64,000 bases of DNA from CACIAM-69d sp001698445 (GCF_043235035.1 NZ_JAZAQF010000086.1:62001-126000), one strand, 5' to 3'. Positions 26,510 through 35,406 are shown, counted from the first letter of the stretch. The notes: a model not told the origin generated them from the sequence alone. Program-made: numbers and translations.

Positions 26510-27409
26510 CTAAATTTGTTCGGGAACCCCAATTTTCATCACCTTCATGGGCGTGGTGATGCGTCTGGCTGTCAGGGCTGCGGCGAACTGTTCCGGTGTG
26601 CCCGGCAGCGAAAATAAGCCGTAATGCATGGGCACCACTAATTTGGGGCGCACCAATTCCACCGCTTCAGCGGCGCGATCGGGGCCCATGGTGAATTTGC
26701 CGCCAATGCAGGTCAACATCAAATCCACGGGGCCAAATTTTGGAATGAGGGCCATGTCGCCAAACAGGTCTGTATCGCCCGTGTGGTAGAGGGTGGGGCC
26801 GTTTTTCACCTTGATCCAAAAGCCGCCCGGGTTACCTGCATAAAAGGGTTGGGCGCTGCCATCTGTGCTGACGGTGGAACTATGAACCGCTGGCACGAAT
26901 GCCACTTCCACTTCCCCATCCAGCAAGGAAATTTGACCGCCGAAGTTGCCCAGGGCCGGAAATTGCAATTGCTCTTTGGGGTAGCCCAACACGGAAACCA
27001 GAGCATTGGCCAAGTCAAAGGTGGCCACCAATTGGGCCCCGGTTTTTTGGCCGATCGCCACTGCATCTCCCACGTGATCGTTGTGGCCGTGGGTGACAAG
27101 CACCAAATCAGCCCGATCGAGCTGGTTCAGAATGGCTTTTCCTTCGGGGTTGGCCGGATTTTGCAGCCAGGGATCGAGCCACAGCACTTTGCCCGAAGGG
27201 GTGGTGAGCTTGAAGGCCGATTGGCCATACCAAACCAGTTCCGTGCCGCCGGGGGTTGCGGCCTGGCTGGGCTGGGTGGCTCCCCAACTAACGATGCCCC
27301 CGATCGCGGCCAGGCCAATGACCAACGCGGCCAAGAATCCCCATTTCAGATGGCCCAAGGGGGGCCAGTGGGGCCGCCAACGGGGCGATCGCGCCGCCAA
27401 ATTACGCAT
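26510..27409 (-). CDS. Metal-dependent hydrolase, UPF0173/MBL fold, membrane-anchored
   Basis: A 299-residue metallo-beta-lactamase-fold protein. The leader has Arg/Trp-rich residues and a membrane segment (FLAALVIGLAAIGGIVSWGAT) near residues 25-45, so the enzyme domain is probably periplasmic or tethered. The metal site is LVTHGHNDHVGDAV (HxHxDH type), with further ligands in HTGDTDLFGDM and PMHYGLFSLPG, the pattern of the UPF0173 (YtkL-like) group. ATG 27409 is chosen; TTG 27418 is in frame upstream. The substrate is unknown; UPF0173 members are annotated only as metal-dependent hydrolases. Confidence 0.88.
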   Translation of the reverse strand: MRNLAARSPRWRPHWPPLGHLKWGFLAALVIGLAAIGGIVSWGATQPSQAATPGGTELVWYGQSAFKLTTPSGKVLWLDPWLQNPANPEGKAILNQLDRADLVLVTHGHNDHVGDAVAIGQKTGAQLVATFDLANALVSVLGYPKEQLQFPALGNFGGQISLLDGEVEVAFVPAVHSSTVSTDGSAQPFYAGNPGGFWIKVKNGPTLYHTGDTDLFGDMALIPKFGPVDLMLTCIGGKFTMGPDRAAEAVELVRPKLVVPMHYGLFSLPGTPEQFAAALTARRITTPMKVMKIGVPEQI

Positions 27410-27713
27410 ATTGATCAACCTCTCAATCTCTGAATTTCTGCAACCAAGGTTCTACGAAGGCTTGACGAAGGCTCGATGGTCGAGTTTTCTCGAAGTTTTG
27501 CGATCGAATCACCGCCCCATCACCCCCTCATCACCGCTCCAAACGGCATGAGGCGATCGATCCTCTGCGGTGATAATGACCACCCCATGGGGAATTCCCT
27601 GGGGTAGATCAGGCCAATGGTAAAGTAGACGGCGTTTGGTGTGCGGGTGCTAACTGCATTCCCGCCCCCTTAATTTCCCGTCACTTTCCTGTTTTTTGAG
27701 GCGATTATTTCGC
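27410..27713. other. Divergent promoter region
   Basis: About 300 bp between the metallo-hydrolase and the glycosyltransferase genes, transcribed away from each other. Nothing specific is recognised; GGTGATAATGACCACCCCATGGGG near 27570-27590 contains an imperfect GGGGTGG/CCACCCC inverted repeat. Confidence 0.4.
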
Positions 27714-28658
27714 ATGAGTAGCAATCCCCCAAGCATCGCTAACCATCCCGCTCTGGTGGATCAAAATGAGCCAGGCGATCGCTCTGGGGAAATAGCCTAT
27801 CCTGCTTTTTCTTTGGTGTTGCCGATTTTTAATGAAGAATTGGGCGTTGCTCCCACCATCGAACATCTGCAAGCCACCCTCAGTGCTTATCCGGGTGTCT
27901 ATGAAATCATTGCCGTGAATGATGGTTCCAGCGATCGAACCGGTGAAATTTTGCATCAATTGCCCGGTATTCGGGTCATTGATCACAACATCAATCGGGG
28001 TTATGGTGCGGCCTTAAAAACCGGAATTCGTCACGCCAAGTATTCTTTGATTGTAATTACCGATGCGGATGGAACCTATCCCAACGAACGGATTCCGGCC
28101 TTGGTGAATTTAATTCAACTGGCGGAAGCGGACATGGTTGTGGGGTCGCGGACTGGGGAGAATGTGCAATATTCCAATTTGCGGAAAATTCCCAAGTGGT
28201 TTCTCGTTCGCTTTGCGGAGTGGATTACCAAAACCAAGATTCCTGATTTGAATAGTGGTTTGCGGATTTTTCGGAAGGAAATTGCCGATCGGTTTTTGAA
28301 TATTTTGCCCAATACCTTTAGCTTCACCACCACCATTACGGTGGCCATGCTCACCAATGGCTATACGGTGCATTACGAGCCGATCGACTATCACCCGCGC
28401 CAAGGTCGCAGCAAAATTAAACCGATTCGGGACACTTTGCGATTTGTGCAAATTATTCTGCGCACGGGGCTGTATTTTGCGCCGATGCGAATTTTGATGC
28501 CCGTTTCAGCGGCCTTTGCGATCGGGTTTTGCGTTTCGTTGGCGCAAGATATTTTTGTGCGCAATGACTTGACGGAAGCCACCCTAATTTTGCTGTTGGC
28601 TGCCACCCAAACGGCCATTTTGGCCTTGCTGGCAGACATGATTGATAAACGGCTTTGA
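27714..28658 (+). CDS. Family 2 glycosyltransferase
   Basis: A 314-residue inverting glycosyltransferase of the DPM1/GtrB-like GT2 group, using a nucleotide sugar and probably a lipid-phosphate acceptor. Motifs are SLVLPIFNEELGV, VNDGSSDRTGEIL, the metal-binding DADGTYPNERIP (DxD), and VGSRTGENVQ. The last ~80 residues have two hydrophobic segments (MRILMPVSAAFAIGFCVSL; LILLLAATQTAILALLADM), so it is membrane-anchored. ATG 27714 is chosen; an upstream TTG (27696) is in frame. No flippase or acceptor gene is adjacent, but the pentapeptide gene is convergent. Confidence 0.92.
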   Translation: MSSNPPSIANHPALVDQNEPGDRSGEIAYPAFSLVLPIFNEELGVAPTIEHLQATLSAYPGVYEIIAVNDGSSDRTGEILHQLPGIRVIDHNINRGYGAALKTGIRHAKYSLIVITDADGTYPNERIPALVNLIQLAEADMVVGSRTGENVQYSNLRKIPKWFLVRFAEWITKTKIPDLNSGLRIFRKEIADRFLNILPNTFSFTTTITVAMLTNGYTVHYEPIDYHPRQGRSKIKPIRDTLRFVQIILRTGLYFAPMRILMPVSAAFAIGFCVSLAQDIFVRNDLTEATLILLLAATQTAILALLADMIDKRL

Positions 28659-28669
28659 GGGCTGTTTCG

Positions 28670-28702
28670 TGGATTTTGCGTGGATTTTGCGTGGATTTTG
28701 CG
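28670..28702. repeat. 11-bp tandem repeat after the glycosyltransferase gene
   Basis: TGGATTTTGCG is repeated three times (28670, 28681, 28692), with decayed copies on each side (TGTTTCG, TGGGCTTTACG). It lies between convergent genes. Confidence 0.8.
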
Positions 28703-28759
28703 TGGGCTTTACGTGGGACTTGCGAATCAGCGCGAATCAACCGATCGCCCCATAGCCCC

Positions 28760-29368
28760 TTAAAACTTATTGGGTTCGGGCTTGGGGGCTTCGCAGGGTT
28801 GCCGCACCAACGTGCCATTGGGCAGGGTTGCCCCACATAACTCGGCTCCGTCGCTCCGAATATTCACCAGGTGAGCATCCCTGAGATTGGCATTGGCCAA
28901 GCTGGCTCCCCGCAAGTCCGCAAACATCAAATTGGAGCGAGCAAAGTTCACTCGATCGAGCTGAGCTGCACTGAAATTGGTGGCCCGTAAATTGGCCCGT
29001 TCTAAATTGGCCCCTCGAAAATCTGCCCTGGTGCAGTCGGCTGCGCCTAAGTTGGCCTCTGCCAAGTTTGCCCGCTGGAGATTGACGTTTCGCAGGTTGG
29101 CTCCGTAGAGGTTGGCCGATCGCAGATCCGCATCTTGCAGGTTCAAACTGGTGAGGTCTCGATAGCGCAAATCGCAGCCTCGGCAATGGTTGAAAGCCCG
29201 CAGTTGCGCCAGCGGATCCAAATTGGGGCGGGCGGCAGAAACCTGGGCCACAGGGGCCAACGGCAACCCGATCGCCAGGCCAACCCCCAAAGCCATGCCC
29301 CCGATCGCCCCTAAACGGGCCAGTCGATCAAGATTGCGCAAAGACTGGTGAGCGGTAATTTTGGCCAC
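28760..29368 (-). CDS. Secreted pentapeptide-repeat protein
   Basis: A 202-residue protein with a signal peptide or membrane anchor (LARLGAIGGMALGVGLAIGLPLA, likely cleavage at QVSAA) and about 20 pentapeptide repeats A(D/N)LxX between residues 65 and 180, predicted to form a right-handed quadrilateral beta-helix. CRGCDLRYRDL provides a CxxC before the helix, a pattern seen in many thylakoid-lumen or periplasmic pentapeptide proteins. A second CxxC-like pair (CGATLPNGTLVRQPC) closes it. The function is unknown. It is convergent with the glycosyltransferase gene. Confidence 0.9.
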   Translation of the reverse strand: MAKITAHQSLRNLDRLARLGAIGGMALGVGLAIGLPLAPVAQVSAARPNLDPLAQLRAFNHCRGCDLRYRDLTSLNLQDADLRSANLYGANLRNVNLQRANLAEANLGAADCTRADFRGANLERANLRATNFSAAQLDRVNFARSNLMFADLRGASLANANLRDAHLVNIRSDGAELCGATLPNGTLVRQPCEAPKPEPNKF

Positions 29369-29595
29369 GAATCCGGATCCTCAGGGGAAATTGCTAACAA
29401 TGACAGGCTGGAGGGCAACATCCGGCAGCAACGGTTGGGAAAGCGCCTCTATCCTAACCAGGCTCGGGGGCGACTGACAGCCGCTGAAGGCCGCTCGATC
29501 GCCCCCCAACACACCGCTCGCGAAAAAACCTTGAAAAACCTTGGTCAAAGCTTTGCGTTTTTTCAAGAGATCATGGTATGGTGATAACCCGTTGC

Positions 29596-29669
29596 GGACG
29601 TATAGCTCAGTTGGTTAGAGCACCACGTTGACATCGTGGGGGTCACTGGTTCGAGTCCAGTTACGTCCA
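29596..29669 (+). tRNA. tRNA-Val (anticodon GAC)
   Basis: A 74-nt cloverleaf: acceptor GGACGTA/TACGTCC, D arm TAGCTCAGTTGGTTAGAGCA, anticodon stem CCACG/CGTGG with loop TTGACAT giving GAC, T arm CTGGTTCGAGTCCAG, discriminator A. CCA is not encoded. It reads GUC and GUU. Confidence 0.97.
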
Positions 29670-29730
29670 TTAAGGCTCCGCAAATTCTTTTACAACACCT
29701 GGCAAAAGAATCTGGCAAAAATTAGCCAGA

Positions 29731-30171
29731 TCATTTGCTCGATCGCAACTGGGTGACCAACGCCCGCAGCCCCAGCCGGTAGCTTTCGGGGCCAAAACCG
29801 GAAATTTGCCCGATCGCCACGGGAGCAATGTAGGAATGGTGACGGAAGCTTTCCCGTTTGTGGATATTGCTGAGATGTACTTCCACGGTGGGAATAGCCA
29901 CCCCGGCGATCGCGTCGCGGATGGCCACGCTGGTGTGGGTGTAGCCACCGGGATTAATCACCAAACCGTCAAATTGCCCCAGAGCCTCATGGATCCAGTC
30001 AATTAACGTTCCCTCGTGATTGGACTGGCGACAATCGATCGCCACTTGCAGCTCCGCCGCATCCTGTTCCAAACGTTCGTTAATGGCCGCCAGGGTCAGA
30101 GTTCCATAGACTCCCGGTTCCCGTTGCCCCAGCAAATTCAGGTTGGGGCCATGCAAAATCAAGATTTTCAC
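29731..30171 (-). CDS. aroQ: 3-dehydroquinate dehydratase, type II
   Basis: Third step of the shikimate pathway: trans-dehydration of 3-dehydroquinate to 3-dehydroshikimate. The 146-residue protein is the usual length and has ILHGPNLNLLGQREPGVYG (active-site Tyr and flexible loop), DCRQSNHEGTLIDWIHEA, INPGGYTHTSVAIRDAI and EVHLSNIHKRESFR. I chose GTG 30171; the frame runs 45 codons further upstream without family similarity. Cytosolic dodecamer in the family. It sits 62 bp downstream of, and convergent with, tRNA-Val. Confidence 0.95.
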   Translation of the reverse strand: MKILILHGPNLNLLGQREPGVYGTLTLAAINERLEQDAAELQVAIDCRQSNHEGTLIDWIHEALGQFDGLVINPGGYTHTSVAIRDAIAGVAIPTVEVHLSNIHKRESFRHHSYIAPVAIGQISGFGPESYRLGLRALVTQLRSSK

Positions 30172-30569
30172 GCGGATCTCGGCGCTCTTTCGCGGTCTAA
30201 ATTCAATGGACTGAGTAGCCCATTCTCGCAAAATTTCAGCCCCAGTTTTTCCGAGGGTCGCGCCAACCTCAGATCGGAATCCGCTCCCCCAATCCCCTAA
30301 CTCCACCGTGGCGAGATCGTGGGGAGCAAGGGGCTTAAGCCCCTTGTCTGTCGTGTTTGGGCGTGGTTAGGGCTATGGTTGGGACTGCCGTGGTTGGAAC
30401 TATGGTTTGGATCAAAAAATCAGCATTTTCACGGGGTTGGCTGATAGTGCCCACCCCCCCTTCAAAGCACAAGCAAGAGGATAGTCCCCTTGCTTGGCGA
30501 ATCGTCGGTTTAAATCGGTTGTTGAAAGATACGAACGCTTGACGCTAACTTCCCAGGACAAATATCCAA
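30172..30569. other. Intergenic region with a 20-bp perfect palindrome
   Basis: About 400 bp upstream of aroQ and downstream of the 46-residue gene. CAAGGGGCTTAAGCCCCTTG at 30327-30346 is a perfect palindrome of a kind often dispersed in cyanobacterial genomes. Nearby (30357-30410) GGTTGGxACTxTGGTT-like words repeat. No gene is recognised. Confidence 0.6.
30327..30346. repeat. Perfect 20-bp palindrome
   Basis: CAAGGGGCTTAAGCCCCTTG reads the same on both strands. It could be a REP-like dispersed element, a hairpin terminator for the 46-residue gene (no T-run follows on the minus strand), or a relic of a mobile element end. Confidence 0.7.
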
Positions 30570-30710
30570 TTAGCGGCGGCGATAGGCGCGATCATCCACA
30601 GGCACGGGAATCGGTTCCGCCTCCGGCTGGGCCTGTGGGCCAAGCAGCGCTTCGATCACCTTTTGTGCCCACTGTTTCAGCTTTTCTATCACCTGTTCGA
30701 TATAGTCCAT
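30570..30710 (-). CDS. 46-residue amphipathic small protein
   Basis: A short gene with a clear ribosome site (AAGGAG 11 nt before ATG 30710) encoding 46 residues. The N-terminal half is an amphipathic helix (MDYIEQVIEKLKQWAQKVIE) followed by ALLGP; the second half is Pro/Glu-rich (QAQPEAEPIPVPVDD) and ends in basic AYRRR. The helix-GP-proline-rich-basic arrangement looks constrained, and I believe similar proteins are scattered in cyanobacteria, but I cannot name a family. It may lie on a membrane surface or bind a partner protein. Its divergent neighbour is the ExbB-like gene. Confidence 0.65.
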   Translation of the reverse strand: MDYIEQVIEKLKQWAQKVIEALLGPQAQPEAEPIPVPVDDRAYRRR

Positions 30711-31051
30711 TAATCGAAGGCTCCTTGACGGCGGTTCGATCGACTGTTGAGGGATCGCTCAGAGTCGCATGTCTTTAGATTAACCCAATCCTCCGTTGAG
30801 ATGGTGCAAATTTGGTTGCAGTTTGCCCGTTGATTTTGCGCTGAATCCCGATCAAAGGGCGGGGTGGCCGCTCTGGGGCGTTGGGTATGGATCCGTTAAA
30901 TTTGTTAATCTTGCGAAATTTGCTAAATTTGCGAAGTTAAGTGTAAAGCCGAGCGCAATGTTGTGCCCTTGGCGCGGGGCTGACCGATGCTTTGGCTCTC
31001 CTGCGCTCTGGCCAGGGAACGAGCGATCGCGCAACGAGCAAGGACGAAACC
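30711..31051. other. Divergent promoter region
   Basis: About 340 bp between the 46-residue gene and the ExbB-like gene. An AT-rich stretch at 30895-30945 contains AAATTTG repeated in various spacings (GTTAAATTTGTTAA, GCGAAATTTGCTAAATTTGCGAA), a plausible regulator site or AT-rich promoter element. No RNA gene is seen. Confidence 0.45.
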
Positions 31052-31726
31052 GTGAGTGTAAGTGATCTGTTTACCAAGGGCGGCCCGGCCATGTGGCCGT
31101 TGTTAACGCTGTCGGTGCTGTCAGTGGGGACGGTCTTTGAGCGCTGTTGGTTTTGGGGGCGCATTTTGCTGCGGGAACGGGAGGTGGCCGATCGAATCTT
31201 GGAGTCGGCCCGCAATGACTGGAGCAGCGCCGGCCCGATCGCCAGCAAGGCCCGCGACCAACCGATCGGGCGGTTTTTGGCGGCTCCCCTGAAGCTAGAA
31301 GACCCAGACCCGGAACTCTTTCGCTTGGCCCTGGAGTCGGCCGCCGAAGAAGAACTCAGCGCCATGCGCAAGGGCGACAAACTGCTAGAGGCGGTGATTG
31401 CCCTTTCGCCCCTGTTGGGTCTGTTGGGCACGGTGTTGGGGCTGATTGGCTCCTTGGGATCAATCCGAATTGGGCAGTTGGGAACCGATGCCACGGCGGG
31501 GGTCACCCTGGGCATTGGGGAAGCGCTGATCAGCACGGCGACGGGGTTGGTGGTGGCGATCGGGTCGTTGGCGTTTTATCGTCTCTTTCAGGGGCTAGTG
31601 TTTACCCAAGCCAAGCTATTTCGGCGGGCGGGCAACGATTTGGAGTTGCTCTATCGACAATTGTGGGCCCAGCGGCGCGATCGCCCCGTGCCCAATGGGG
31701 AAACGGGGCCAACCCCGGAAGCCTAG
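31052..31726 (+). CDS. MotA/TolQ/ExbB-family proton channel
   Basis: A 224-residue inner-membrane protein with three hydrophobic segments: near residues 12-30 (AMWPLLTLSVLSVGTVFE), 120-145 (LLEAVIALSPLLGLLGTVLGLIG) and 165-190 (ALISTATGLVVAIGSLAFY). The family signature SPLLGLLGTVLGLIGSLG and ITLGIGEALISTATGLVVAI, lining the proton path, are intact. Such proteins work with an ExbD/TolR/MotB partner to energise outer-membrane transport or cell-envelope processes, but no ExbD-like gene follows; the next gene encodes a soluble 94-residue protein. GTG 31052 is preceded by AAGGAC; an upstream TTG (30992) is in frame. Confidence 0.9.
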   Translation: MSVSDLFTKGGPAMWPLLTLSVLSVGTVFERCWFWGRILLREREVADRILESARNDWSSAGPIASKARDQPIGRFLAAPLKLEDPDPELFRLALESAAEEELSAMRKGDKLLEAVIALSPLLGLLGTVLGLIGSLGSIRIGQLGTDATAGVTLGIGEALISTATGLVVAIGSLAFYRLFQGLVFTQAKLFRRAGNDLELLYRQLWAQRRDRPVPNGETGPTPEA

Positions 31727-31929
31727 GACATTTGATCTACATTTGATCTATTGATCTATTGCGATTGATTCTGTGTTGATCGGCATTAATCTGCACTGAT
31801 CTGTTCTGTACTGACTCATTCCATATCGATTCGATATTGATCGCAATTGATCGCAAGCGATCGCGGCGATTCGTCACAGCCGATCAACCCTTACCATCTC
31901 GACCCTCGTTATCACCGACCGTAGCGATT

Positions 31930-32214
31930 ATGGCGCTGTTAAATTCTGATTCCATGCAGCAAGCATTAACCTGCGATCGCCTGCCTCTGGCGGTTTACCG
32001 TGAACTGGCGGCCCACCTGAACTTGGTTGCTGGGGTGCAGGCGGTCTTGCTGCCCCAAACCTCCCAAGAGTTTGATTATTTGCAAAGTCAGGTGGGAGGC
32101 GTGGCGATCGAACTGGATCCGGTGCTGGGCGATCGGGCCCGGCAACAGGTGGAAGCAATTTTGGATCACTATGCCGATCGGTTTGGCCCCTGGCGATCGC
32201 TCCCCACGACCTAA
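31930..32214 (+). CDS. Conserved small cyanobacterial protein, function unknown
   Basis: A 94-residue soluble protein: short Gln/Leu-rich start, then LPLAVYRELAAHLNLVAGVQAVLL, EFDYLQSQVGGVAIELDP and a helical end (ARQQVEAILDHYADRFGPW). The regular alternation of helices and strand suggests a compact alpha-beta fold. I do not recognise a named family, though the style is of proteins conserved across cyanobacteria. ATG 31930 is chosen; an upstream in-frame start at 31837 would add a basic stretch without similarity. It lies between the ExbB-like gene and hisS on the same strand; the 120-bp gaps make an operon uncertain. Confidence 0.65.
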   Translation: MALLNSDSMQQALTCDRLPLAVYRELAAHLNLVAGVQAVLLPQTSQEFDYLQSQVGGVAIELDPVLGDRARQQVEAILDHYADRFGPWRSLPTT

Positions 32215-32333
32215 GCAGTTGCGGGGATTAATCAACAGAATTTGCAGGATCTCGGGGCCCCAACCGCTCTAGGATATTGAACGCTTCACCACCATTTCAA
32301 TTCGATTCTTTCACCTCGACTCGATCGCCTGCC

Positions 32334-33617
32334 ATGACTGCCATTCAAGCCCTACGCGGAACCAAAGATATTTTGCCGACCGAAATCGGCTATTGGCAGC
32401 ACGTGGAAGCCACCGCCCGCCAAGTGCTGGGCCGCGCCGCATTCCGGGAAATTCGTACCCCCATCTTTGAGCAAACGGAGCTGTTTGCCCGGGGCATTGG
32501 GGAAGCAACGGATGTGGTGGGCAAGGAAATGTATACCTTCACTGATCGAGGCGATCGCTCCTTGACCCTGCGGCCGGAAGGCACGGCGGGCGCAGTGCGG
32601 GCCTTTGTGGAGCACAAGCTTTTTGCGGCCGGCGGCCCCCAACGGTTGTGGTATTGCGGCCCCATGTTCCGATACGAGCGACCCCAGGCGGGCCGGCAAC
32701 GGCAGTTTCACCAAATTGGCGCGGAGCTGTTGGGTAGTGGGGATGCGCGGGCGGATGTGGAAGCGATCGCAGTGGCCGTGGAGCTGCTGAATCACTTGGG
32801 GTTGAAATCGTTGCGGATGTTGCTGAATTCCGTGGGCGATCGGGTCGATCGCGCCACCTACCGGGCCCAACTGGTGGACTACCTCACGCCCTATTTTGCG
32901 GACTTGGATCCGGATTCCCAAGATCGCCTCAGCCGCAATCCCCTGCGGATTTTGGATAGCAAAGTGGCCAAAACCCAGGAAATTTGCCAGGAAGCCCCCA
33001 GTATTTTAGATGCCCTCTCGCCCGAGTCGGCCGCGCGGTTTGCCAAGGTGCAACAGGCCCTGACGGATTTGGGCATTGCTTACCAAGTGGATTCACGACT
33101 GGTGCGAGGGTTGGACTACTACAGCCACACGGCCTTTGAAATCCAGTCCGATGACTTGGGCGCACAGGCCACCGTTTGCGGTGGTGGTCGCTACGATGGC
33201 TTGGTGAGCGAGCTGGGCGGCCCGGAAACGCCGGCCGTGGGCTGGGCGATCGGGATGGAACGGTTGATTTTGTTGCTGCAACAGTTGCAACCCTTGACGG
33301 GCGATCGGGTGGATTTTTACGTGGTTTCCCGGGGCGAACAGGCCGAACAACAGGCCTTGAAAGTGGCCCAAGTTCTGCGGCAGGGGGGCTTTGCGGTGGA
33401 AATGGACTTGAGCGCCAGTGCCTTTGGTAAGCAATTCAAACGGGCCGATCGCGCCGGAGCTGCCGCTTGCGTCATTTTGGGTGATGCGGAGGCCGAAAAC
33501 AGCACGGTGCAGCTCAAATGGCTGGCTTCTGGGCATCAGGAGGCGATCGCCCAAGTGGACTTGGCGGCCAAGGCTGAACAGTTTCGTCAGCAGATTACCC
33601 AACAGATTTCTCAGTAA
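32334..33617 (+). CDS. hisS: Histidyl-tRNA synthetase
   Basis: Class II synthetase that charges tRNA-His. A 427-residue protein: IQALRGTKDILP at the N-terminus, motif 1 around FREIRTPIFEQTELFARG, TLRPEGTAGAVRAFVEH, motif 2 MFRYERPQAGRQRQFHQIGAE, the histidine-A signatures LVRGLDYYSHTAFEI and GGGRYDGLVSELGG, and motif 3 AVGWAIGMERLILLL. The C-terminal anticodon-binding domain (residues ~325-427) is intact. ATG 32334 gives the family N-terminus; an upstream ATG at 32277 would add 19 residues. Cytosolic. Confidence 0.97.
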   Translation: MTAIQALRGTKDILPTEIGYWQHVEATARQVLGRAAFREIRTPIFEQTELFARGIGEATDVVGKEMYTFTDRGDRSLTLRPEGTAGAVRAFVEHKLFAAGGPQRLWYCGPMFRYERPQAGRQRQFHQIGAELLGSGDARADVEAIAVAVELLNHLGLKSLRMLLNSVGDRVDRATYRAQLVDYLTPYFADLDPDSQDRLSRNPLRILDSKVAKTQEICQEAPSILDALSPESAARFAKVQQALTDLGIAYQVDSRLVRGLDYYSHTAFEIQSDDLGAQATVCGGGRYDGLVSELGGPETPAVGWAIGMERLILLLQQLQPLTGDRVDFYVVSRGEQAEQQALKVAQVLRQGGFAVEMDLSASAFGKQFKRADRAGAAACVILGDAEAENSTVQLKWLASGHQEAIAQVDLAAKAEQFRQQITQQISQ

Positions 33618-33702
33618 ATTTCTCAGTAAATTCCCCGCTAAATCTGCAAAAGCACTGCAAAGGAGCCAAATCAGCGCTTATTCGCGCTCATTTCTGATCT
33701 GC

Positions 33703-34515
33703 TCATTTCTGATCTTCAGAGGCGCGATCAGGAATGCGGGCCGCCGTGCGCAGGATTTGGCCCGCCAGGATCGCCGCCCCGAAGCCATTGTCAATGTTCA
33801 CCACTCCCACGCCCGCCGCGCAGGAGTTGAGCATGGTTAGTAGCGGGGCCAATCCATTGAAGTTTGCCCCATAGCCCACGCTGGTGGGCACGGCCACCAC
33901 CGGCACATCCACCAGCCCCGCCACCACGCTGGGCAGGGCCCCTTCCATCCCCGCCACCACAATCAACACGTCAGCCTGGGCCAGGCGATCGCGGTGGGCA
34001 AACAGCCGATGAATGCCCGCAATTCCCACATCCCAGAGCCGATCGACCCGAAATCCCATTAACTCAGCGGTCACCGCCGCCTCCTCCGCCACGGGTAAAT
34101 CAGCCGTTCCCGCCGACACCAGGGCGATCGTGCCGGGCCGAAGCTGGCGACGCAAGGCGGCCGGCGACTGCCAAGCGCAAATCCGCGCCAAAGCGTGGTA
34201 GTACAAATCCGGCACGATCGCGGCAATTTTGTCATAGGCCGCGCGATCGACCCGCGTCGCCAAAATTACGGGCGCGCCCCGATCGCGCATTGCCAACATA
34301 ATTGCTGCGATCTGTTCCGGGGTTTTGTTTTGGCCCCAAATCGCCTCCGGAAACCCCGTGCGCCGTTCCCGTTGCCAATCCACCTTGGCAAACCCTTCCA
34401 CCGCAAAAAAACCCTGATCTTGCAGGTTGGCCATGGCCTGTTCAGGGGCCACCCGCCCCGCTGCGACCGCCTCCAGCAACCGTTTCAGATCCTCCATGGG
34501 TGCGCCCTGCTCCAT
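33703..34515 (-). CDS. larB: LarB-like nickel-pincer cofactor biosynthesis protein
   Basis: A 270-residue protein of the PurE-like LarB family, which carboxylates and hydrolyses nicotinic acid adenine dinucleotide as the first step to the nickel-pincer nucleotide of lactate racemase (family knowledge). Visible segments: LKRLLEAVAAGRVAPEQAMANL at the N-terminus, then the PurE-like core IALVSAGTADLPVAEEAAVTAE, DVGIAGIHRLFAH, IVVAGMEGALPSVVAGL and PTSVGYGANFNGLAPLLTMLNSC. It ends the bcp-nudix-hydrolase-larB run. LarC and LarE, needed for the rest of the pathway, are not in the window. I chose Met5 of the longest frame (34515). Confidence 0.92.
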   Translation of the reverse strand: MEQGAPMEDLKRLLEAVAAGRVAPEQAMANLQDQGFFAVEGFAKVDWQRERRTGFPEAIWGQNKTPEQIAAIMLAMRDRGAPVILATRVDRAAYDKIAAIVPDLYYHALARICAWQSPAALRRQLRPGTIALVSAGTADLPVAEEAAVTAELMGFRVDRLWDVGIAGIHRLFAHRDRLAQADVLIVVAGMEGALPSVVAGLVDVPVVAVPTSVGYGANFNGLAPLLTMLNSCAAGVGVVNIDNGFGAAILAGQILRTAARIPDRASEDQK

Positions 34516-34566
34516 CCTTGCCTTCACTTTCCCAAAATTGCCCAGGTTCCGCGCCCATCCTGGCTC

Positions 34567-35406
34567 CTAGAGATCCAGTTGCAAAATGGGCGATCGGGGA
34601 TTTGCCATGGTTCTGGCAATGATCTCCGCCACCAATTCTGGCGCTTCTTGAATTTGCTGCCCCCCTTCCAGAGGCAAAAACGCCTGTCGAGTTTGGGCTA
34701 ACCAAGCCGCATGGGGGCCTTTGGCCGAACGCCCCCGATCGCGCCCGGTTTCGCGCACAGCCCGCAGCGTCCAAACCGGACAAACCAGACTATCCCAATT
34801 CTTCGTTTCCAAAATTTCGGCCCGAACCGTGCCCCATTCCAGAGCAATGGGTGATTCAGGCGATCGAACCGCCCGCTTCAGCAAGGCTTGGGCCGCCGTT
34901 TGCCGCCTGCGACGGGGAGAACCCAACTGTGGCCACCGGAATCGTAATTGAGCGCCTTTCAAGGTTTGCTCCGGATCCACCAGCAACACCCCCAGCACGC
35001 GATGGGGACGATACAGGGCATAGCTGATGGCAATCCAAGCGCCCAAGTCAGCTCCCAACAGCCACAGCCGATCGACCCGCAGCGCGTCTAACCACTCATC
35101 GATCGCCGCCAGCAACCCCGGCAACGACTCCCAGCGCGGCCGCCCCGACTCCCCCACTCCGGGCAAGTCCGGCGCAAGGCAATGGGTCGATCGTCCCAAC
35201 GCTTCCACAAGCCCCTGCCACTGGCCGCCGTCATGGGCTGCCCCGTGCAAACAAACCACCGTCAGCGAGTCCGGTTTTCCCGCCTCTCGCCAAAACCAGT
35301 CCCCTCGCGGCAACCGCATTCGGGCATTACGCACCAATTGAGCCGCTTCCTGGGGCTTAATCCACAACGGCTTGGCCTCTGAAATAATCCTGGACTTGTC
35401 TCGCAT
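34567..35406 (-). CDS. Alpha/beta hydrolase with Asp at the nucleophile elbow
   Basis: A 279-residue alpha/beta-hydrolase-fold protein. LTVVCLHGAAHDGGQWQGLV provides the oxyanion-hole HG motif; the nucleophile elbow is LLGADLGAWIA, placing Asp where lipases and esterases have Ser. Asp nucleophiles are typical of haloalkane dehalogenases and epoxide hydrolases (GxDxG). The acid and His candidates lie in VLLVDPEQ and the C-terminal region, where I cannot place the His with certainty. ATG 35406 overlaps the end of the nudix gene by 50 bp, suggesting translational coupling; TTG 35448 is an alternative. Substrate unknown. Confidence 0.85.
   Translation of the reverse strand: MRDKSRIISEAKPLWIKPQEAAQLVRNARMRLPRGDWFWREAGKPDSLTVVCLHGAAHDGGQWQGLVEALGRSTHCLAPDLPGVGESGRPRWESLPGLLAAIDEWLDALRVDRLWLLGADLGAWIAISYALYRPHRVLGVLLVDPEQTLKGAQLRFRWPQLGSPRRRRQTAAQALLKRAVRSPESPIALEWGTVRAEILETKNWDSLVCPVWTLRAVRETGRDRGRSAKGPHAAWLAQTRQAFLPLEGGQQIQEAPELVAEIIARTMANPRSPILQLDL

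Noticed and set aside
29596..29669. Integration site at tRNA-Val or tRNA-Arg
   Set aside because: No repeated tRNA 3' segment or integrase lies nearby.
30937..31536. 199-codon minus frame over the ExbB-like gene
   Set aside because: Ser/Arg/Pro-rich antisense shadow; the plus-strand gene has clear family motifs.
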